Part shown: in pieces, positions 48,306 through 60,260 of the stretch
Numbering within the stretch: the first letter of the stretch is position 1
Layout: the number at the start of each line of letters is the position of its first letter
NCBI RefSeq assembly: GCF_027409185.1
Contig: NC_084462.1
Location: forward strand, 43,472,679-43,536,678
Length of the DNA stretch: 64,000 nucleotides
Source: Cynocephalus volans
Taxonomy: Eukaryota; Chordata; Mammalia; Dermoptera; Cynocephalidae
Direction of reading: 5' to 3'
The notes under the pieces: generated by a model
The model's database searches: none
What the model saw: only the letters and a program-made list of their open reading frames with translations
What the model was told of the DNA's origin: nothing
Program-made: the position numbers and the translations under genes

Positions 48306-48470
48306 GACTCTCAACCCTCACTGCACACTGAAATTTCCTGTTGAACTTTAAAAACACTGTGTTCCGCCCCCAGAGATTGTGACTCAGTCAGCCTGGAGTG
48401 GGGTCTGGGCATCAGGAGTTTTCAGAGCTCCCTACATGATGCCAGTGTGCAGCTGGGGTGAGGACCACTC
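48306..48470 (+). mobile_element. MER20-type hAT relic
   Basis: Starts near ACTCTCAACCCTCACTGCAC, passes through GACTCAGTCAGCCTGGAGTG and GGGCATCAGGAGTTTTCAGA, and ends AGGACCACTCAG. Order and length fit MER20. Confidence 0.7.
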
Positions 48471-49021
48471 AGCAAAGTGGCTGTAGGCCATCCAGCCCAG
48501 TCACAGGGGGCAGTAGGCTGTGGGAAGTGGGATTTATTTGGGGAAGAGAGGAGGTCAAGAAGAGATCAGGAGGGCTGACAATTATTTGGAGGTGAGATTG
48601 TGTGTGTGGGACACAAGTGGCACTTGGCAACAGAGCATCTTATCACTGGTGACATGCTGACAAAGTGAGTGTGTTTGAGATTCTTGAGGGAGCCCAGCCA
48701 CAGCAGGATGAGAGAGGGGCAGGCCCTTCCTTGTGCTGGCTCCTCAGGGCAGGGACAGTGTGCAGCCCCTTCCTCCTGGGTGCCAGTCCTGGCTGCATCC
48801 CTGCTTTGAAGGTCAGGTCCCAACAGGGCAAGTGCTGCCAGGTGGAGTACAGTCCATTTGTCCATCTTCACCAGCACTGCCCCTCCAGAAAAGACATTAT
48901 ATCAAACCCTCCCACCCCCCGCAGTGGATTGTGCTGTGTGTGTATGCATGTACTTATGTGTATGCCTATGCAGGATTTCTCACCGAGGTGAGAGCTCCCT
49001 GTCTTTAAAATCTTGTATCAG

Positions 49022-49182
49022 GGGCTGAGCCCGTGGCGCACTTGGTAGAGTGCCGCGCTGGCAGCGCGGCGACGCTCCCGCCGTGGGTTCGGATCCTATA
49101 TAGGACTGACCGGTGCACTCACTGGCTGAGTGCCGGTCACGAAAAAAAAAAAAAAAAAAAACGACAAAAAAAAAAAGAAAAA
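49022..49182 (+). mobile_element. Young tRNA-derived SINE (colugo-type)
   Basis: The head folds like a tRNA: an A-box (GTGGCGCACTTGGTAGAGTG), an anticodon arm whose CCGCG/CGCGG stem holds the loop CTGGCAG (anticodon GGC, alanine-like), and a B-box (GGGTTCGGATCC). A second module, ACCGGTGCACTCA...TGAGTGCCGGT, forms a hairpin, followed by an A-rich tail. A perfect 15-bp target-site duplication (AAAATCTTGTATCAG) lies at 49007-49021 and 49183-49197, showing L1-mediated, fairly recent insertion. The sequence resembles tRNA SINEs I associate with Galeopterus. It is a retroposon and not a functional tRNA gene: the acceptor stem is not paired and there is no T-run terminator. Confidence 0.88.
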
Positions 49183-49866
49183 AAAATCTTGTATCAGTCT
49201 AGAGTTCACTGATAACTGCATTTTACACCCAGGCTTGTGAATACAAACACTAGGTGGAATAATGAAAGTACTAGACCCCCAGGCGCAGGGGTCTTTGACC
49301 ACCCTCTCAAACATAATTTTCCCAGGGAGTCCAGCCCCTGGGAGCATGGGGCTCCTTTCATGCCCCATTCCATAAACTGCACACTTGATTTTGACCATGG
49401 ACATTTCCACTTATCGCTGGTGAGGTGAACTGCACCGTGACAGCTTATGCATAGCTGCAGTGGGGCTCTGCACATCCCACTGCAGCCACTTCTGTTTCTT
49501 CAGTCTGTCCAAGGTATCTTCGTTTCCACCCAAGTTTTCACTTCAAAGGAGAGGGAAGAAAGCTGTCTCTTCCATGGTCATGCATTGCCACTTTGAGACA
49601 GTTTTATTTGGGCAGTAAAATCTGTGAGTTGTTCTTGGCAAAAGTTCTAATGAAATGGAAACCTTGAAATATGCTTAGAGCGGTAAGCATGGTCTCACCC
49701 TGTGTCTTGGGGACTAAAGGTTGTAGGTGATCTTATTAACTGATCTGATTTACTTTCCAAGAGGCTTGTACTGGTGCATCCTTTCAGAATGCAGAAGAGT
49801 CTATGTCATTTGGCTCAGGTGAGCTCTGTACTTGGGACCGGAGGAATTGCTGAGCTGTGGCAGACA

Positions 49867-50002
49867 GCAGCGCTTCTCGGAGTGTGGTGCCCAGACCAGC
49901 AGCACCCATGTCATGTGGGGACTTGTTAGAAATGTGCATTTGTGGGTCCGACCCAAGACCTCCAGGTGATTTTGGTGCATGCTGGGGTTTGTGAACCACT
50001 GG
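49867..50002 (+). mobile_element. MER5A-type hAT relic with internal deletion
   Basis: Begins CAGCGCTTCTCGGAGTGTGG and ends TTTGTGAACCACTGG, the two inverted ends of MER5A. The blocks GACTTGTTAGAAATGTGCAT and CTCCAGGTGATTTTGGTGC are retained between them. Confidence 0.78.
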
Positions 50003-50299
50003 TTTAGTATGTCATGGCTTTTGAAAAGTGATGGTGGAAGAGAGAGAGAGAGTAAAGATGTCCTTGACCTTTCTATCTGCCCGATCTGCTGAATGTGTGG
50101 TAGTAAAGGCAATCCGGGAAATGTCACCCTGGAGGAGGGGATGTTGCTGCACAGCTAGCGTGCAAACTGGTCCTCCCCCAGCCCTGGCTGGGTTAGGTTC
50201 CTGTGGGAGGTTGCCTTTGTTTTGTTGACTCCACATAAAAAGGAAGGTAGCAGCAGGTGTCTGGGGAAGCAGGGCAAGTTGTTTTAACGCTGTCAGCTT

Positions 50300-51060
50300 T
50301 CTGTGTCATATTTTTTTATAGAATTAATATTCAGTCTATTAAAGTGACAAATTAAAACTCTTAGTTTTTAAGTTTTTTATTCAATTTAAAAATCTTATTA
50401 TATAGCAGGTTTTTGTAGTCACTTTTAAGAGGGAAGGACATTGAATAATATTTGGCTCTGTGTACAAATTTGGTGATTCACAACTGTTAAGCATGTAAAA
50501 CAGCTTTTAGAAATTTAACATATTCAATTTCATTTTCAAGTTTTTTGGTTGTCTGATTAAAAAAACAAACCCTTCACAAGTACTTAAGCAATTCTTATAA
50601 ACCTAATAACTTAATCTTGTAAGCATAGGACATCTTAAGTTCTCTCGCACTTTCTAATACTGCTTATAAACCTAACAAGATTTTAAAATCACAGTCTAAA
50701 TGGATGATACACTTTAAAGCAGAATCACAAATCTAAACCATTAGATACCCTGACAAGTTCTCTTAAACCTACAAGTTCGAAAAAAATGTGCAAATCCCCT
50801 ATCACAAAACTATTAGTACTGCAGGTCTGATTGACTTCATTGTCTCTATATTTCATTCTAAGTATCCCCACAGATAAGATACGTTTTCGCATTAAGGATA
50901 TAATTGTCATTCCCAACAGTTTTGGGGTTGCCTCAAGTGAACATTTGGGGGGCTGATTTCAGCTACAATGTATATCGACAAAATAAAATTTAAAAAAAAA
51001 TAAAAAATAAAATAATAAAATAAAAATAATTTTAAAAAGTTTTTTAAATTGATTAATCGA
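50300..51060. repeat. AT-rich segment with A-rich tail, unidentified
   Basis: About 750 bp markedly more AT-rich than its surroundings, ending in a long AAAATAAAATAAT-type tail (about 50980-51040). CTTATAAACCTAA occurs twice (about 50596 and 50664). The tail suggests a retroposed copy of something, but I do not recognise the source and see no clear target-site duplication. Confidence 0.4.
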
Positions 51061-51350
51061 TCTTCTGAAAGCAGACTTGGAAAATGGGTGCTGTTGTACC
51101 TATCTCTGCACCCCCACTCTTACTTTGTGTCCTCCTTCACCCCCAAACACAGCTGCTTGGTGGGATGTGTTTAAGTCACAGAAACTCACTCTTGGGCTCA
51201 GGTAAATCTGAGCAATTTCCAAAGAAAAAAGACCAAACGTGGAAAACCAAGCCACAGTTATGTGGTCTTACCACTCTCAGGCTGCTGGGGAGTGGGCCTT
51301 TGTGAATGAGGATGACCAATGTCCTGTTTTCCTCGTTTTCTTCTGGGCAG

Positions 51351-51516
51351 GTTGGCCTTATCCAGCTTGGGCAGGAGCAAGTGCTAATCCAGCCTCTCAA
51401 CAATTCCCAGGGCCCATTCAGTGGACGAGAGCATCTGATCAGGCGCAGATGGTCCTCGACACCCAGCCCGCCTGCCGAGGCCCAGGGCCCTGGGCAGCTC
51501 TGCAAGGTTCTCACAG
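51351..51516 (+). CDS. ADAMTS17: ADAMTS17 exon 3 (C-terminal propeptide part)
   Basis: This 166-bp exon encodes 55 residues plus one base. It begins [10 protein letters not shown] and ends L-C-K-V-L-T. The acceptor is TTCTGGGCAG at 51341-51350 and the donor is G|GTGAGT at 51517. Exon 2 ends on a complete codon, so the junction reads G-L-V-G-L-I-Q, as expected for ADAMTS17. The exon carries one N-glycosylation sequon (N-N-S), a basic R-R-R-W segment and a cysteine five residues from its end that could take part in propeptide control. It is separated from exon 2 by a 9.9-kb intron. The next exon, which should bring the furin-type cleavage site and the start of the catalytic domain, is not visible in the remaining 12.5 kb. 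Confidence 0.93.
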
Positions 51517-51625
51517 GTGAGTCTGACCAACATTGTAACTGGCTGAGTAGGCCCAGCCGGCACCCTCGGTGTGTCCCCAGATGTCCCTACCAGAGTCACA
51601 TGTGTGAAAACTTATCTTCTTTCCA

Positions 51626-51912
51626 CAGTCCCCCTTATCCACGGTTTCAGTTACCTATGGTACAGTACAGTAAGATATATTGAGAGAGAGAGACCACCTT
51701 CACATAACTCTTATTACAGTATATTGTTATAATTGTTTTATTACTAGTTATTGTTCTTCTCTTACTCTGTGTAATTTATGAATTAAACTGTACTGTAAGT
51801 GTGTATTTACAGGAAAAAAACATAGAATATATAGGTTTTAGTACTACCCATGGTATCAGGCATTCAGTGGAGGTTTTGGAATGTATCTCCCATGGATATG
51901 GGGGGACTACTG
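51626..51912 (+). mobile_element. Tigger-type MITE 110 bp after exon 3
   Basis: A 287-bp element with inverted ends: CAGTCCCCCTTATCCACGGT at the left and GATATGGGGGGACTACTG at the right. The right flank is TA (51913-51914); the left flank has decayed to CA. Internal sequence fits a short nonautonomous Tigger derivative. Confidence 0.82.
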
Positions 51913-52177
51913 TATTTTGAAAGCTGTTTTATTGCCCCTCAGACCACTTCCTTTTCCTTTCTGTGTGTATTAGCATCGTGTAGCAGCCCTTAGAAGTAGT
52001 CTTCTTATTTCTGTTAGGAACCCAGGGTTTCTTTCATGCAGTGCCTCAATTTCATATATCAGGAGCAAGTTGAGGCCTGAAAAACTTCAATGGCTTATTG
52101 ATCAAACTCCAGGTTGTTAGAGCTGGGATAAGGATTCCCTTCTCCTGGTGCCCTGGTCAGAACCCACTCTTCCAATA

Positions 52178-52517
52178 CAGTGGCCCTCAGCCCTGGCTGC
52201 ACCAATTAGAGTTGCCTGGGGGACTAATAAGCAGTGATTCTCAAAGTGTGGCCCTGGGCCAGCAGCATCAGCATCATCTGGGAGCTTGTTAGAAAGGCAC
52301 ATTCTCGGGCCAGACCTGCTGAATCAGAAACTCTGGGGATGGGTCCAGTCATCTGCAGCTTCATAGGCCCTCGCTAACGTGTGGGAACCAACCACTGCTT
52401 CAGAAAGTGCCAGGCACTAGCCTGTCCCCCGATCTCCTGATCTAATTGGTCTAGGGTGTGACTTGGGCGTCAGTATTTTTAGAAGTGATTCTAGTATGCA
52501 ACTTGGAGTGAGAACCC
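52178..52517 (+). mobile_element. MER20-type hAT relic, split by MER5A
   Basis: The left part (52178-52230) reads AGTGGCCCTCAGCCCTGGCT and GAGTTGCCTGGGG. The right part resumes at about 52430 with ATCTCCTGATCTAATTGGTC and ends GGAGTGAGAACCCC. The two halves make a nearly complete MER20 around the MER5A. Confidence 0.72.
52232..52397 (+). mobile_element. MER5A-type hAT element nested in MER20
   Basis: Starts CAGTGATTCTCAAAGTGTGG and ends AACCAACCACTG, with the blocks GGAGCTTGTTAGAAAGGCAC and CTGAATCAGAAACTCTGGGG between. The expected 8-bp duplication cannot be read reliably. Confidence 0.8.
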
Positions 52518-53354
52518 CAGGGTTCTTATATCTCGTGCTTCTATTTGAGCTACCTGTGGATTATCTGTCAGATGTTCAAGAACTTTTCATGGTGCTGGGT
52601 CACCTGCAGTCTGCCTGCAAATGTCCCCTGATGAAGTCAGATAAATTGTCACCCATAGGTGGCATGTGCTCCCAGGAGATCACAGGGTCCCACAGGTGAC
52701 CTTTGGGAGTTGTGCTTTTGTAGTTTAAAGAATTACCTTGGTGTGAAAATGTAGTGTGTCTCAGTGTAGTATTCCGATGACTTTGGGAATAAAGTGATCA
52801 TATGATTACTTTAGAATAACCTTGTTACTTACAAGCACATCTTGCAGCTCAGCAGTTGCATGCAGACCTGATGGAAGCTGATTGTTGTCCTCCTTAGGCT
52901 CGTGTGCATCGGGCGGGGGGGTATTAGAGGCATCACAGGTACTAGAAGTGTGCTGGAGAAAGGCTGTCTGAAACCAGAGGAGAGCTTTGACTCATGAGTG
53001 GGGAGAGAGGATGCCACCAGACATGAGGGTTTTTCCTCTGTTTCTTACAAAAGCGGAGAAGACAGACCTTGGCATAAAATTACTAGTAACTAAAAACAAA
53101 AAAAAATACCCTTTAATAGGAAGCGGGGGTTTTGGTAAGTCTGACAGTTGGTTGTGTGTAGGCTTGATGTAAGTGTGCTATTTTAAAAGTTAGCCTCCTG
53201 ATCGTATCTAGGTCAGTCTCGGTGGTTCATTTTTTCTTGTTTGTTTATCTGCTTTTAAAGTAAATGACTGTTAGTCATTCTAAATCTGTGTGTGTTCTCT
53301 GCAGCTGCCCTGGACATATTGGTTCAGAGGCTTAGGGGTTTCTCTAAGGCACTG

Positions 53355-53512
53355 GATCTGAGTTGTGGCTTTATGTTGCCATCACCTTGCCTGGGTCCCA
53401 TCCCTAGAGAGCTGCTTTAATTAGTCTCAGGCACAACCTGGGCATCTGGCGAGGTAAAAGCTCCCCAGGTGTTTTTAACATTCAGCTGGTGTTGAAAACC
53501 GCCATGCTAAGG
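53355..53512 (+). mobile_element. MER20-type hAT relic, diverged
   Basis: Weak but ordered MER20 blocks: GGCTTTATGTTGCCATCACC, TTAATTAGTCTCAGGCACAA, GGGCATCTGG, and TAAAAGCTCCCCAGGTG. Confidence 0.6.
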
Positions 53513-54742
53513 AACAGTAAACTTGAGCAGTAGCACCTGTGGGTCATCGGAAGCGGATTTTCTCAGGTGAGAACCTTCAAGCAGGGTCATGCAGTGAAAC
53601 TAAGGGCAAATATGTTTTAGTCTCACCCTTCCCTCCACTCAAGCCAGCGCTCATCCACTGCTAATCCACGATCGGAAGTTAATGTGCTTGCGGATGAGCT
53701 AATGGAATGTTTTCCTGATGACCAGCTTCATCCTCGTTAGAGGCGGGATAGCAAGGATTGCTGACAGAGTGATAAATGGTGCCTGTGTTTGCTTTGTTGT
53801 CCCCAAGACTAGTTTTGAGGCACCCTTTTCATAGATTGTTTAGCCTTTAACAAAGGAAATGAAATGAACAAAACCATGGTGGGTGGAGGGGATGGAAACA
53901 GTTAAAACAAGAGCAATCATGCAAGACTGTACAGAGAAATCTCTGCGTTTGCTTAAAAAATAACCTCCCCTTCCCTGCCCTCAAATCTCACATCGGCTTG
54001 TTTGCGGGGCAGGAACAGTGTATATATTTAAGGTGTGGCAGACTCAGGTTCTGCACTGTGTAGAATTATAAATTTTGCTTCTGGTCCTTCTTGCTTTGTG
54101 TGAAATACTCAGTAAACTTTGTTGCTGTGTTGAGAAAAGACAATGGACCTTTTAATAGGCTTAGCTAATAAGCAGTCAGTTAGGCCCTATCTAGTTTGGA
54201 TTAGCTTTCAAACATTGGGAGTTTAGAAATAGGGAAAATTAACTTACTAGGACACCAGCAAAGTATGTTCTTGATGTTTCCTAGAAAGATTAATCAAATT
54301 AATCCAGCATTTCCCATGGGAATATGATCTTTCTTGCTGAACGTGGCGGCTGTAAGTTTCACTGTGCCCCGTTGACCTTGTGTTAACCTTGGACATGGCC
54401 TGAGAGTAGCCTAGCTGGCCCATGTAGCTGACAACTCTTCTCCCTCCAAGAAGCACTCAGTTCACCTGACAGTCGAACCTGGGTAAGCCACCACGTTGTC
54501 TAGTGTTTTATGTCTGGCAGAGCTGGGGCTAGAAGCACTGACACAGTAAAGGCCACCTGGGGGGGAACCACTTTCTTCCTTAGAGCCTACTTAGGTTGCA
54601 TTTCTAGCAGTCTTTGAGGCTCCTGGTAAGAGGACAGGCTGATCCTATTTCCTTTATAGCTCCTTATTTTTAGGACCTTATAAACTGATTCATAAAATAT
54701 CACTCCAGGTTGGAACTTGGCATGAAAATATGGAGTCTGCAA

Positions 54743-54762
54743 GCTTTTTTTTTTTTTTTTTC
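54743..54762 (+). repeat. Poly(T) tract
   Basis: About 17 consecutive T after CAAGC, followed by CTTTTTGG. It could be the reversed tail of a lost retroposon. Confidence 0.85.
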
Positions 54763-56221
54763 TTTTTGGCTATTCTCAACAACTAAAATGGTAGTTTGGA
54801 TATTTTGAAATGTTCCTTGATTTTTAAGTGGTTATTTTGACTTCAGAACTTTTCATCTTTCTTCTGTACTTATTTTAATTGCACCATTCAGATTTAGTTG
54901 GGAATCTTCCCACCTGCATTTTCATGGTCTTTAGTAACCGTTTGAATCTTTGTCTCCTCCAGCATGGTGGATGTCACATGTAGACGGTAGAAGTAGATGG
55001 TAGAATCTAAGACTAACTTGTGAAGAGGCATTTTCAAAACAGGAATCCCACATTTTGAGTAGCGGTGAGCTCCTTAGCATGTGCATGCCACCCAGCCGTG
55101 GTGCCCATGTAGCACTGCTGTCTCCTTTAGAGTACATTCTGTTACGTTTGTTTTTAAAAAATCATTGCAGTTATTTTCTATTGTCATCTGGTTCATTTAT
55201 AGCATTATAATGGTAATTTCAGTGACTATTTGGAGGCTAACATAACTCCAGAAATTGTATATTGCTAATTTACCCAAGAATTTGCATGTGTAACAGTATG
55301 TGTACCATATCCTATAATACTTAATTGGTCAGGACCTGGGCTTTGTGTCCATTAAGATTAATTCATTAAGATTCATTTGGTTGGAAATGACAGAAATTAA
55401 CCTGGCTTACACACTAAAGACATCACTGACCTGAGGTCACAGAACTGACGAGGAAAGCAGAAGGTTGGACCTTAGGTAAGGCTTGGCTTTTGCAGTTCTT
55501 TCTCTGTGTGACAGCTCTGTCCTCAGCTGGCTCCTCTGCGGTAACAGACGCAGCTAGGACAAGGAGGCAAACTCTTCTGTTTAATTGGGATTTGAGGTGG
55601 ATTGGCTTGGTCTGCGGCTTTAACTGCTTTCAGTCCACTAGTTTCAGATAGCTTGAGGCAGGATCCGATCTCAAGAGTGTGGGTGCCAGTCTTCATGTGT
55701 TTCCATCTCTGTCTTGACTTTCTGCAAGCCTCCAGACATTTGGTAAACATTTGGAAGAGTAGGTTTAGGACACCTCTAATCCAGGTCTAATCCATTGTTC
55801 CAGCCCACAAGGCTAACAGTTTAGCTGGTTCCTTCTTATTTCACAATAAGGAATAGACAGTGGTTGGCCCTCATTCCACCTGTGCCCCAGGAATAAAAGT
55901 GGCTATTGGTCTTTGCTCAGTTAGGAATGGCTCAATCCCTCTGAAATTTGGTTCTTCCTAACCTTTTTGAGACCTCAGCTCTCCAGTGGGTAAAAAAAAA
56001 ATATGGTTTTGTAATTTATCCAGTGTTCTTTGTTGTTCCAATGGTAGTGATAGTCTTTCATCTTCTACACCTTAACTGGAAGCAAAACCTAAAAGAAGTG
56101 GAATTAAATTGCTGCTTTGAGTTTTTTCAAGTTAATATTTTAAATATTTATTTGTATATAAAACTATTAACTCGAAAGGTAGATGCCAATATTTTAAGAA
56201 TTATTATCCCATTTGTTAGAG

Positions 56222-56725
56222 GCTGAATTCTGTCTCCCTTCGTTGTGACCCTGGAAGAGTTCCTTAACATCTGTGTTTCTGTATCAGTTTGCTAGAACTA
56301 CCATAACAAAGTACCACAGACCAGGTGGCTTAAACAACCAAAATTTATGGTCTCACAGTTCTGGAGGCTGGAAGTCTCCAGATGTTGATAGGTTGGTTCC
56401 TTCTGAGGACTGCAAAGGAAGGATCTGTTCCAAGCCTCTCTCCTTGGCTTTTAGATGGCCGTCTTCTCTCTGTGTCTTCATGTGGTTGTCCCTCTGTGCA
56501 TGTCTGCATCCAAATTTCCTCTTCTTGTAATGACACCAGTTGTATTGGATTACAACCCACCCCCATGACCTCATTTTAACTTAATTCCCTCTTTAAAGAC
56601 CCTATCTCCAAATACAGTCACCTTCTGAGGTTCTGGGAACACACTGCAGACCAGAAGAGCCCCCGTTTCCTCATCTGTAGCGCTGAGACAGCGATGCCCG
56701 TCGGGTCTGCTTCCTGGGTTCCTGC
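56222..56725 (+). mobile_element. MIR SINE remnant, split by a MaLR LTR
   Basis: Left piece: GTTGTGACCCTGGAAGAGTT then CTTAACATCTGTGTTTC. The right piece resumes at about 56665 with CCGTTTCCTCATCTGTAGCG. The two pieces are adjacent in the MIR consensus, so the LTR entered the MIR. Confidence 0.65.
56280..56650 (-). mobile_element. MLT1-type MaLR LTR, antisense, truncated
   Basis: Begins TGTATCAGTTTGCTAGAACT and keeps CAGACCAGGTGGCTTAAACA, CACAGTTCTGGAGGCTGGAA, GACCTCATTTTAACTTAATT and CTCCAAATACAGTCACCTTC. The outermost block on its right side is missing. Confidence 0.85.
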
Positions 56726-56949
56726 TGAGGAATGCGGCCCATAAGGGTGGGGTTACCGCCTCCAGCCACACTGGGGGGCATGTTTAAGAGAACTCTCCTG
56801 AATGCCTGAAAGGTAAAAAGCACATTTGGAGGAAATTAGAAATGGGCCACATAAAGGGACCCCGTCTATTAGAATAGATATAGTTGGCTGGGCCTCTATT
56901 CACAGTTCTACTCTTGATGACAGACATTTGAGGAGCTGGGAGAGTTAGA

Positions 56950-57110
56950 AGGACGGAGTGAGCCTCTGTGAGCCTCAGCTTCTCTCTCTTCAGCTGAATG
57001 ATACCACCTACCTCTCAGGGGTCTTGTGAGTGTTAAATGTGATAAGGCACACGTGTCACTTGTTAATAAACATTGGCTATTGTTGCAGCTGCAGTGGTTG
57101 TAAATATTAT
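56950..57110 (+). mobile_element. MIR SINE remnant
   Basis: Ordered MIR blocks: AGCCTCAGCTTCTCTCTCT, ATACCACCTACCTCTCAGGG, GTGAGTGTTAAATGTGATAA, and TTAATAAACATTGGCTATTG. Confidence 0.78.
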
Positions 57111-58154
57111 TAGTGTGTCTACCCTTCATTCTAAAGGGGGCAACTTCAGTGCCTTGCTCTGTGTTCAGTGGGAGAGGAGGAGAGGCCCTGCAGAGCACTG
57201 AGCCGGGAGCTGAAGGCTGTCATTGTCACTCTTCAACCTGTCATTCTCGCCTCTTGAGCAAATCCACAATAAAATCAGGGAATCATAGTATTTCTAGACT
57301 GGACATTGTTCTTACAGGTCATATGCTCAAATTTTCCTTCTCACTCACCCTGTGGACACAGCATACTGTGGTGAGCCTGACATGCTTGGTGGGAGGGTAG
57401 ACAGTAAAGAAGTAAACAGATGTGGCAGGCATGTATTATTTTAGTTATGGGATATTTAAAATAGGCAAAAACACAAAACAAAAGAACAAACACATACCAG
57501 GATGCAGACTTAACCCGTGTTAACATCCAGCCACATTTGCTTCAGAACTTGCTTCTTTTTTCAGAGAAAGAACATTTACGATACGACTGACTGTCTCACC
57601 AGAAATAACCACCATACTTTCGTTGCTGTGAATCCATGTTTTTAATACTTTTATAACATTTGTGATATATAGTCACAAACTCTATATTATATATTTTTAA
57701 ATTTACATAAATGTTTTTGTACTGTGTAACTTACATTTGTCACTCATGATAATATTTTCCAGGTTTCTCCATGTTAATAAGTACAAATCTGGTTCATTCG
57801 TTTTAATTGTAGAGGTTTGTGTATTTCATTAATCTTTTCAAAGAACTAGCTTTGATTTTATTTTTCTTCCCTACTGCTTTTTGTTTTCCATTTCTTTCTT
57901 TAATTTCTATTTGTATCTTTATTATTATTTTTTTAATGTTCTCTAGATTTAGTCCTGTTGCTTTTTTCCTAACTTCTTAAGTAGAATACCTAGCTCACTA
58001 AATTTTACTTTTTCTTCATTTAAAGTTTATATATTTAAGGTTATACATTGCCTTATAAGCATACCTTTAGATGCATACAAATTTTGATGTGTAATATTTC
58101 TAGTATCCAGCTCTAAATATTCTCAGATTTCCACAATAATTTTATTTTTTTTTC

Positions 58155-58375
58155 CTAGAGAGACAGTATAATTTAGTGGTTAAGAATTTATAAGTAGGTT
58201 TATTGGCTTTGAATTCCTGGTTCCACCACCTATTAGCTTGAGTGACCTTGAACAATTATTTAACCCTCAATTTCTTTATTTGTAAAAGGATGTTAATAAT
58301 TGCATGTACTTTATAGAATTATTAAGATGATTAGATAGTATATGTAGAAACAACGTGGCACAAAGTAAATATTCT
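58155..58375 (+). mobile_element. MIR SINE remnant, nearly full length
   Basis: GACAGTATAATTTAGTGGTT opens the MIR head. It is followed by GAATTCCTGGTTCCACCACC, AGTGACCTTGAACAATTATT and TTTCTTTATTTGTAAAAGGA. Confidence 0.85.
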
Positions 58376-60260
58376 GTATTGCCTATTATGCTATAAATTA
58401 TTTGAATTTTTATAATTTTTTATCATATGGATTTTTGCCTTCTTTAAAAGAATGATTTATAATTCTATGTATAGTGATTGGAGAAAGTGGCCCAAATGAT
58501 ATTTCCATTTGGTTCTTTTTCATAGTTTCAGTATCTCTGCTGAGATTTCCTCTCTTTTCATACATCATGAGCATATTCTCCTTTAAGTCCTTGAGCATAG
58601 TGACAATAGTTGTTTTAAAATTCTTGTCTGCTATTCTGACATCTGAGTTATCTTGGGGTTTGGTTCCATGATTGTCTTTTCTCTTGAAAATGGGTCACAT
58701 TTTCCTAGTTCTTTATATGCCAAGTAATTTAGATTGTGTTCTGGATATTGTAAGTGTAATGTTGTTGAGACTATGGGTTCTATTTTTCTGAAGAGTATTT
58801 TAGCTGGCAATTAATTTTGTTTGATTCAAACTGCAAAATTTGTATCCTGGGTGTCAATTCAAATCTCAGTTCAGTTCTTTTATCCTTCGCTAGCATGTGT
58901 TCCATGATGGATCATCCAGAGATTTGAGAAGAATTTATATACAAAATTTTGGGCTCCCCTTTCTAGATCTCTCCTTTCAGTGTGCCTCCCCTATAGTTTC
59001 CAGTTGCTTTGTTACCCTGAACTTTGTCCTTTGGGTCTTCAGATCACAAGGACTGCATGCTTTCTATTGGAGCATTAGCCACCCCGTGTGGAACTAACTA
59101 GGCCTTCCCTCAGTCTCTCTGTTCTTAGCTTCCAGGTGTTGCCTCTGCCCAGAATCTTCCTGCATATGCTCACTTTTCAGTACCTTCAGGTCTTTGGATT
59201 TTTGAATTTTGTCCATATTTCTTTATAGTTGTTATCTACAGGAGATTTAGGTCTACTAGAAACTTTTTGGCCATATTTGCATTCCATATTAATTCTTTGG
59301 TAATGTTTGAGATTTGCATTGTGGTCCGGAACATGGACATTTTTGTTTTAATAAATGTTTTATGTGTAAATTAAAAGAATATATATTCTATAATTGTTAT
59401 GAACAGTGTTCTATATGTCCATTAGCTCAAGGTGTTGTGATATCAAAGTCGTTCATTTTCTCATTACTTTGGGTCAGCTTGGCTTATTTGTTTTACAGGT
59501 ATACTAAAAATCTCATAACTTATTGTTGTTTGGCCAATTTCATCTTTTAATTCTATCAATTTTTGCTTTATATGTTGTAAGGAAGTATTGTTTGGTGCAT
59601 ATAGGCCTAGGAACTATATTCCTGGCACATTATTCCTTTTATCTTCATGTAATGAGCTATTTTTAGCCCTAGTAATGCTTTTGGCCTTCTAGCTGTTTTC
59701 ATCTAATATTAATATTGTGATTCAAGTTGTATTTTGGTAAATGTTTTCCTGATATTTCTTTCTCCTTAGTTTTAGTTTCAATCCTTTTCTATCATGATAT
59801 TTTTTGTATGTTTCTTGAAAGTAATATGTATCTGAATTTTTAAAAATGTTCTATTTGGGAATATCTGTCTTTTCATTGGTAGGGTTAGTGTTTTTATACT
59901 TATGGTGTAATTGATATTGTTGAATTTATTTCTACCATCTTACATTTTATTTATTACCATATGTGCTTTTTTTCCCTTCCGTTTCTTTTTGTTCTTTCTT
60001 TCTATTTGTTTGACTTGCTTATCATTATTCCCCCTTTTCCCACTGATGTGAAATTTCCAAAATCTATTAAAATGATGGCATTATTGTTACCTATGAATTT
60101 AAAATGTATGTGTGTATATATATTAAGGAAGTCTAGAGGTGTCAGGTATCTTTCCTTTATCATACAAGAGCCTTCAAATGCTTAATTTAGATTTTCCATG
60201 TTATTTTTGTCTGTTAATTTAATTATATTTTGTTTTTGTCCCCTTTCAATTAATTGTCAT

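Larger units (their letters stand above)
41487..51350 (+). other. ADAMTS17: ADAMTS17 intron 2 (about 9.9 kb)
   Basis: A phase-0 intron with GT and AG ends. It is mostly single-copy-looking DNA between 41.6 and 43.7 kb, then carries hAT and Tigger DNA-transposon relics, MIR/MER5/MER20 pieces and one young tRNA SINE. I saw no L1 or LTR copy in sense orientation. The reach 46.9-48.3 kb and most of 42.0-43.7 kb show nothing I can name. Confidence 0.85.

Noticed and set aside
49022-49095. Functional tRNA gene
   Set aside because: The internal promoter boxes are present, but the acceptor stem does not pair, the T-arm runs into SINE body, and a target-site duplication and A-tail mark it as a retroposon.
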